This document shows, piece by piece, positions 5,725 to 9,047 of a DNA stretch of 9,047 nucleotides. The DNA comes from Caulobacteraceae bacterium (GTDB lineage: Bacteria; Pseudomonadota; Alphaproteobacteria; Caulobacterales; Caulobacteraceae). The first letter of the stretch is position 1. Each line of letters opens with the position of its first letter. The position numbers were made by a program, and so were the translations under genes. The notes beneath the pieces were generated by a model. It had not been told where the DNA came from, did not search any database, and worked only from the letters and a program-made list of their open reading frames with translations. The DNA is taken from NCBI GenBank assembly GCA_947452665.1, contig CANGEH010000068.1, forward strand, positions 1-9,047, in the 5' to 3' direction.

Positions 5725-6638
5725 TTCTTGGCCTCAAACACCTTATAGCCCTGGGCCTGGGCCTTGACCTCCACCTTGGTGAACAGGGTTTTCAGGGTCT
5801 CTTCATAGGGAAGGTGGCGATTGGCCACCATCCAACAGGTCCCGCCCTTGCGCAGGGCCCGGGCTGCGGCCTGAATAAAGGCCTGGCCAAGACGACGGTC
5901 CTCAGCGCCGCTCAGGTGAAACGGCGGGTTCATGACGATAAAGTCCTGATCGGCGGCGGCGGCGATCTGGCGCGCATCGGTCCAGATCAGCTGGGCCCGG
6001 GGATCAGTGACATTGCGCGCCGCAGCAGCCATGGCGCGGCCGTCAATATCGACCAAGATCAGGTCGGTGATTTTGGGACTGGCCAAGACCGCATTGGCGA
6101 GTAGGCCTATGCCGCAGCCCAGATCCATGCCCTTGCCGGACAGGGCCGGTAAGGTCTTGAGCAGGAGCGCGCTGCCTGGATCGAGCCGGTCCCAGCTAAA
6201 TACGCCCGGCTGTGACCATAGGCCATGACCGGTCAGGTCCTGCAGGCCGCCGGCCGTGATTGCCGCCTCAATCCCGTTTAATTGGGCCGGGCGGGTCATA
6301 TAGACCATGCGATGATGGGCCTTGGAATCTTCATGCCCCTGGCAGCCAAACGCCTCTAGGGCCTTGCGAAGGCGCGCGCCGCCCTGATCCTTGGGCGCTA
6401 GAACGCTCAAGGTGCCGCCGGTCTTTACGACACGCAGGATCTGGGCCAGCACATAGGCCCGCTCGGCGGTGCCCGGCGGGGCCAATACCACGGCATTATC
6501 GACACACTCATCGGCGAGGCTGTCTAGCCCCAGTGATTGCGGAAACAAGGGCGAGACCTGAACCGCGCCTTCGGGAACAGGCACAAGGCCGTGCGGAACA
6601 GTGCCATAGATAAGGTCGGTCGGGGAGGAATGGGTCAT
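5721..6638 (-). CDS. rsmC: RsmC-like 16S rRNA (guanine-N2) methyltransferase
   Basis: SAM-dependent methyltransferase, probably forming m2G at position 1207 (E. coli numbering) of 16S rRNA. The 305 residues are somewhat shorter than E. coli RsmC (about 340). The N-terminal half (about 1-115) is the degenerate methyltransferase-like domain of the RsmC architecture, lacking clear SAM motifs. The C-terminal half is the active domain: motif I MDLGCGIGLLA at 171-181, acidic motif II residues in LVDID (195-199), and the N-P-P-F catalytic motif at 237-240 in VMNPPFHLSG. The distal VANRHLPYE (271-279) and the closing YKVFEA match RsmC well. AAGGAAG (6645-6651) lies 6 nt before the ATG. It is first gene of a two-gene unit with rsuA. 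A different N2-guanine target within the RsmC/RlmG group cannot be fully excluded. Confidence 0.88.
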   Translation of the reverse strand: MTHSSPTDLIYGTVPHGLVPVPEGAVQVSPLFPQSLGLDSLADECVDNAVVLAPPGTAERAYVLAQILRVVKTGGTLSVLAPKDQGGARLRKALEAFGCQGHEDSKAHHRMVYMTRPAQLNGIEAAITAGGLQDLTGHGLWSQPGVFSWDRLDPGSALLLKTLPALSGKGMDLGCGIGLLANAVLASPKITDLILVDIDGRAMAAAARNVTDPRAQLIWTDARQIAAAADQDFIVMNPPFHLSGAEDRRLGQAFIQAAARALRKGGTCWMVANRHLPYEETLKTLFTKVEVKAQAQGYKVFEAKK

Positions 6639-6701
6639 GAACCGCTTCCTTACCCAGACTAGCCCCTCAGCGCACGATGAATCTGCAAAATGCGCGAACT
6701 G

Positions 6702-6744
6702 CCCCCTTCCCCGGCTTCGCCGGTACTTCCCCCAGAGGGGGAAG
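6702..6744 (+). repeat. GC-rich hairpin repeat, copy A (REP-like)
   Basis: It begins CCCCCTTCCCC and holds two hairpins: CCGGC-TTC-GCCGG (6711-6723) and CTTCCCCC-AGA-GGGGGAAG (6726-6744, perfect 8-bp stem). It aligns along its whole length with the reverse complement of the element at 6761-6803, so both are copies of one intergenic repeat. Such C-run hairpin repeats are common between genes of GC-rich alphaproteobacteria, by general knowledge. Confidence 0.75.
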
Positions 6745-6760
6745 ATTTGCTTTTCTTAAT

Positions 6761-6803
6761 CCTCCCCCACCGGGGGAGGGGAACCGCGAAGCGGTGGAGG
6801 GGG
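6761..6803 (-). repeat. GC-rich hairpin repeat, copy B (inverted)
   Basis: Read on the plus strand it shows CCTCCCCC-ACC-GGGGGAGG (6761-6779, perfect 8-bp stem), then ACCGC-GAA-GCGGT (6783-6795), then GGAGGGGG. This is copy A in reverse order and orientation, with compensating changes that keep each stem paired (for example GCCGG/CCGGC against GCGGT/ACCGC). The pair is separated by a 16-bp T-rich spacer at 6745-6760. Confidence 0.75.
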
Positions 6804-6816
6804 CCGCAGCGGCCCC
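6800..6816. repeat. GGGGCCG/CGGCCCC hairpin next to the REP-like pair
   Basis: A perfect 7-bp stem, GGGGCCG (6800-6806) with CGGCCCC (6810-6816), around a CAG loop. It directly abuts copy B and may be part of the same element. It is placed 3' of the CYP153 gene, where a stack of stable hairpins could protect the transcript end or slow polymerase. No T tract follows on the minus strand. Confidence 0.5.
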
Positions 6817-6893
6817 GGCCCCATTCCCCGCGAAGGCGGAGACCTACGAATCCTACAACCAACCCAACAGGAACACCTGAAGCGGGATTGAAC

Positions 6894-8150
6894 CTAGCCA
6901 GGAATACGCACCGGCAGGGTCTCATAGCCCTTGACGAAGGATGAGAAGACGCGGCGCGGCTCGCCCACCACCTCGATCATTGGCCAGCGCTTCATGATTT
7001 CTTGCCAGACGATCTTAAGCTGAAGCTCGGCCAGACGATTGCCGACACAGCGATGGATGCCAAAGCCAAACGACAGGTGCTGGCGCGGGCGCGCGCGGTC
7101 AATAATGAAGCTATTGGGGTTTTCGATCGCGGTCTCGTCGCGATTGCCCGAGACATACCACATCACGACCTTGTCGCCCTTTTTGATCTGTTTGCCGCCA
7201 AGCTCATAGTCCTGCAGGGCGGTGCGGCGCATATGGGCCAGGGGCGTTTGCCAGCGGATGATTTCGGGTATCATGGACTCAATCAGGGCCGGATTATCGC
7301 GCAGCTTTTGATATTCGCCGGGATTTTCGTTTAGGGCCAACAAGCCGCCCGTGATCGAGTTGCGGGTGGTGTCATTGCCGCCAACGATCAGCAAGATCAG
7401 ATTGCCCAGATATTCCATGGGCTGCATGTCGCGGGTGGCCTCATTGTGGGCCATCATCGAGATCAGGTCGCCCTTGGGCTCGGCATTAATGCGCTCATTC
7501 CACAGGCCGGTGAAATAGGTCAGGCATTCGAGCAAGACCGCCTCGCGCGCCTCCTTGGTCGGGGCAAGCGCGGTGCCTTCTGCGGCCGTGGCCGTATCTG
7601 ACCAATGGGTCAGCTTGCGGCGGTCTTCCCAGGGAAAGTCAAACAGGGTGGCCAGCATCTGGGTGGTCAGTTCGATCGATACCCGGTCGACCCAGTCAAA
7701 GGTCTCATTGATTGGCAGGCCATCAAAAATCGTGTTCACCCGCTCGCGGATTATACCTTCCATCTTCGCCAGATTGCTCGGCGAAACGATCGGGCTAACC
7801 ACCTTGCGCTGGATGTCATGCTTGGGTGGGTCCATGGCAATGAACATGGGCAGGATAAAGTCCGTATCCATGTCCTGAACCGTAATGCCGCCCAGATGCG
7901 CATCGGATGAAAACACGCCGTGATTGGTATCCACGGCCATAATGTCTTCATACTTGGTCACAGACCAATAGGGCCCGGCATCGCTCTCGGCGCAGTAATG
8001 CACCGGGTCTTCCTTGCGCAGGCGTTCGAAATAGGCCCAGTGGGCATTGGTCGACCAAAGCTCAGGATTGGCAACATCAATCTTGTCCAATGGCGTGGTC
8101 CAGGCCTTGGCCACCAAATCCGCCCTTAGGTCAGGTGCACCGTCGCTCAT
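6894..8150 (-). CDS. CYP153A: Cytochrome P450, CYP153A-type alkane/fatty-acid terminal hydroxylase
   Basis: Soluble class I bacterial P450 of 418 residues. The CYP153 family hydroxylates the terminal carbon of medium-chain alkanes, and in some members fatty acids and related compounds. Landmarks: PVHYC and PYWSVTKY (49-67), FIAMDPPKHDIQRK (103-116), I-helix GGNDTT at 257-262 with the N-D-T-T variant typical of CYP153, ExxR motif Glu296-Arg299 in EIIRWQTPLAHMRRTA, the KGDKVVMWYVSGNRDE block (324-339), and the heme loop FGFGIHRCVG at 361-370 with Cys368 as thiolate ligand. The C-terminal VKGYETLPVRI ending is also CYP153-like. GGGAG lies 6 nt before the ATG. The family needs a ferredoxin and ferredoxin reductase; neither is in the window. 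It follows the GNAT gene in the same direction across a 96-bp gap. Confidence 0.95.
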   Translation of the reverse strand: MSDGAPDLRADLVAKAWTTPLDKIDVANPELWSTNAHWAYFERLRKEDPVHYCAESDAGPYWSVTKYEDIMAVDTNHGVFSSDAHLGGITVQDMDTDFILPMFIAMDPPKHDIQRKVVSPIVSPSNLAKMEGIIRERVNTIFDGLPINETFDWVDRVSIELTTQMLATLFDFPWEDRRKLTHWSDTATAAEGTALAPTKEAREAVLLECLTYFTGLWNERINAEPKGDLISMMAHNEATRDMQPMEYLGNLILLIVGGNDTTRNSITGGLLALNENPGEYQKLRDNPALIESMIPEIIRWQTPLAHMRRTALQDYELGGKQIKKGDKVVMWYVSGNRDETAIENPNSFIIDRARPRQHLSFGFGIHRCVGNRLAELQLKIVWQEIMKRWPMIEVVGEPRRVFSSFVKGYETLPVRIPG

Positions 8151-8246
8151 ATTCGTCTCCCATAATCCGTGCTTATCTTGTTGTCGCCATCGCAGCAGAA
8201 AAACGCAGTCTTGTCACGCGTTCTGGTCAGGGCGCGTGGTCGCAGG

Positions 8247-8876
8247 TCAGGCCGGTTCGCGCCACATGCCATAGGTTTGCGGCCCGTCTGGCGTCGGCTT
8301 GTAATCGGCAATAATCTCAAAGCCATGGCGGCGATAGAGCGAGACATTGCGCTCCGTGCTGGTTTCCAAAAAGGCAGGGCGGCCAGCGGCATCAAGCTTA
8401 TCAAGGCCAGCTTTCAGCAGGCGCGAACCAATGCCAAGGCCTTGGGCCTGAGGGGTCACGCCAATGAACCATAAATAGGTGTGCGGCCGATCCATGGGGT
8501 GGTGCTTGTCCATGGCCGCGCGCAGGGCAACCAGACGGCCAAACCGGCCAAGGCCCGTCGTGGCCAGCAATAGCGGCAGGGCCCGCAACTCCTCGACCAG
8601 GCTTTGCGGCGCCAGGGTCTCTGACGGGATCCAGACCGCAGCCCCACCGCCCGCTGCAGGACGCGTAACCTCGCCATCGGGCAGGGCCATCTGGGTCAGG
8701 ATAAATTGAAAGAATTTCAGCCGCGCTGAGTTACAGCGCGCATCACCCCGCACAAACCAGCTGATGTGCGGGTCTGTGACAAAGGCGGCGCTCAAGTCGG
8801 CGGCGGCTAGGGCCACATCGCTTGCATCAACGCGTTTGGGCGTCTCTGCCCCGCGCCGCATGGCCTCAATATCCAT
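8247..8876 (-). CDS. GNAT-family N-acetyltransferase
   Basis: Acetyl-CoA-dependent acyltransferase of the GCN5-related fold, 209 residues from ATG 8876. Numbered from that start: an N-terminal AAFVTDPHISWFV stretch (30-42) typical of the puromycin-acetyltransferase-like GNAT group, the FIGVTPQAQGLGIGSRLL segment (137-154) holding the acetyl-CoA-binding QxxGxG (143-148), LETS (170-173), and the NVSLYRRHGFE motif-B region (177-187). Substrate unknown; the resemblance hints at a small amine, but resistance activity should not be assumed. An ATG two codons earlier (8882) is only 2 nt from the GAGG at 8885-8888, while 8876 is 8 nt away, so I chose 8876. It lies between an unidentified gene and CYP153 on the same strand, possibly one transcription unit. 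Confidence 0.88.
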   Translation of the reverse strand: MDIEAMRRGAETPKRVDASDVALAAADLSAAFVTDPHISWFVRGDARCNSARLKFFQFILTQMALPDGEVTRPAAGGGAAVWIPSETLAPQSLVEELRALPLLLATTGLGRFGRLVALRAAMDKHHPMDRPHTYLWFIGVTPQAQGLGIGSRLLKAGLDKLDAAGRPAFLETSTERNVSLYRRHGFEIIADYKPTPDGPQTYGMWREPA

Positions 8877-8884
8877 CACCATTT

Positions 8885-8888
8885 CCTC
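8885..8888 (-). promoter_or_regulatory. Shine-Dalgarno site that decides the GNAT start
   Basis: GAGG on the minus strand. It is too close (2 nt) to the ATG at 8882 and well spaced (8 nt) from the ATG at 8876, so the downstream start is favoured. Confidence 0.55.
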
Positions 8889-8894
8889 AAGTGT

Positions 8895-8924
8895 TTTTGG
8901 TCTTGGGATCAGGCTAGACCAAAA
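8895..8924. repeat. Perfect 9-bp inverted repeat between the edge gene and GNAT
   Basis: TTTTGGTCT (8895-8903) and AGACCAAAA (8916-8924) flank a 12-bp loop. It occupies most of the 45-51 bp between the stop of the partial gene and the GNAT start, just upstream of the GNAT Shine-Dalgarno. It could be a repressor operator or an RNA hairpin. On the minus strand it is followed by A residues rather than T, so it is a poor terminator for the upstream gene. Confidence 0.5.
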
Positions 8925-8927
8925 TCG

Positions 8928-9047
8928 CTAGATACGCTCGCTGATCTTTATAGCGGCGCGGCAACCGGCCCGGATCAGGCCGGCGAGCAGCGGATAGCCG
9001 GGGGTTTCCAGTGCGCCTTCGGCTATGGCCTCGTCGCGGTGGGCCAG
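8928..9047 (-). CDS. C-terminal fragment of an unidentified protein (5' part beyond the edge)
   Basis: On the minus strand one frame stays open from the right edge to TAG at 8928-8930, giving 39 residues (LAHRDEAIAEGALETPGYPL, then AGLIRAGCRAAIKISERI). Its Ala/Leu/Glu-rich make-up and GC-biased third positions look like real coding sequence of this genome. It would end 51 bp before the GNAT start on the same strand. I do not recognise the family from this fragment. It is too short to be sure it is a gene rather than a chance frame. Confidence 0.5.
   Translation of the reverse strand: MAHRDEAIAEGALETPGYPLLAGLIRAGCRAAIKISERI

Noticed and set aside
6659..6944. Overlapping short frames over 6659-6944 on both strands
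   Set aside because: They are produced by the GC-rich inverted hairpin repeats; their products are Arg/Gly/Pro-rich and overlap the end of CYP153.
8151..8246. Intrinsic terminator between GNAT and CYP153
   Set aside because: On the minus strand only a weak ACGCG/CGCGT stem with a distant TTTTT is found, so read-through into CYP153 remains plausible.
1..9047. Depletion of CTAG, or overrepresentation of CAGGCC as an uptake-like word
   Set aside because: A rough hand count of about 22 CTAG is only mildly below expectation, and CAGGCC is explained by frequent CAG-GCC codon pairs.

Overview
The window looks like a chromosomal segment of an alphaproteobacterium. The coding DNA is GC-rich, and the MucR/Ros-type regulator, the CYP153-type P450 and the DHA2 (EmrB-like) exporter all fit that class. 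The MucR variant suggests the Caulobacterales/Sphingomonadales side, but this is an inference from memory of the family. No rRNA, tRNA, CRISPR array, insertion sequence or phage gene cluster was found.

Layout. (1) 1-1396, minus strand: a 14-TM DHA2/EmrB-like efflux permease that runs off the left edge. (2) 1603-2199, plus: an XRE-type regulator divergent from it, with a C-terminal LexA/S24-like domain that appears to lack the catalytic serine. The shared 206-bp gap holds CCTAGG palindromes that could be operators. (3) 2200-2439: a small AT-leaning gap with a possible promoter, a 15-codon ORF and a nested hairpin. (4) 2440-3231, minus: a short-chain dehydrogenase/reductase. (5) 3232-3827: a strikingly AT-rich intergenic island (26% G+C over 3301-3780) leading into (6) 3828-4304, plus: a MucR/Ros-family nucleoid-type regulator closed by a strong intrinsic terminator. 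(7) 4461-4946, plus: a stand-alone CheW. (8) 4978-6638, minus: two 16S rRNA modification enzymes, an RsmC-like methyltransferase and an RsuA pseudouridine synthase, joined by an ATGA stop/start overlap. (9) 6639-6893: an inverted pair of GC-rich hairpin repeats. (10) 6894-8150, minus: a CYP153-family alkane/fatty-acid hydroxylase. (11) 8247-8876, minus: a GNAT acetyltransferase. (12) 8928-9047, minus: the C-terminal end of an unidentified gene cut by the right edge.

How it works together. The clearest functional unit is the rsmC-rsuA pair, for 30S ribosome maturation. The XRE regulator is placed to control the divergent exporter. MucR probably acts on its own AT-rich upstream island as well as globally. 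CheW and CYP153 both lack their usual partners within the window, so their signalling complex and redox chain must be encoded elsewhere. I see no clearly new multi-gene system. The most interesting points are the AT-rich island next to a MucR protein that lacks both histidine zinc ligands, the peptidase-dead repressor beside the exporter, and the inverted hairpin repeats.
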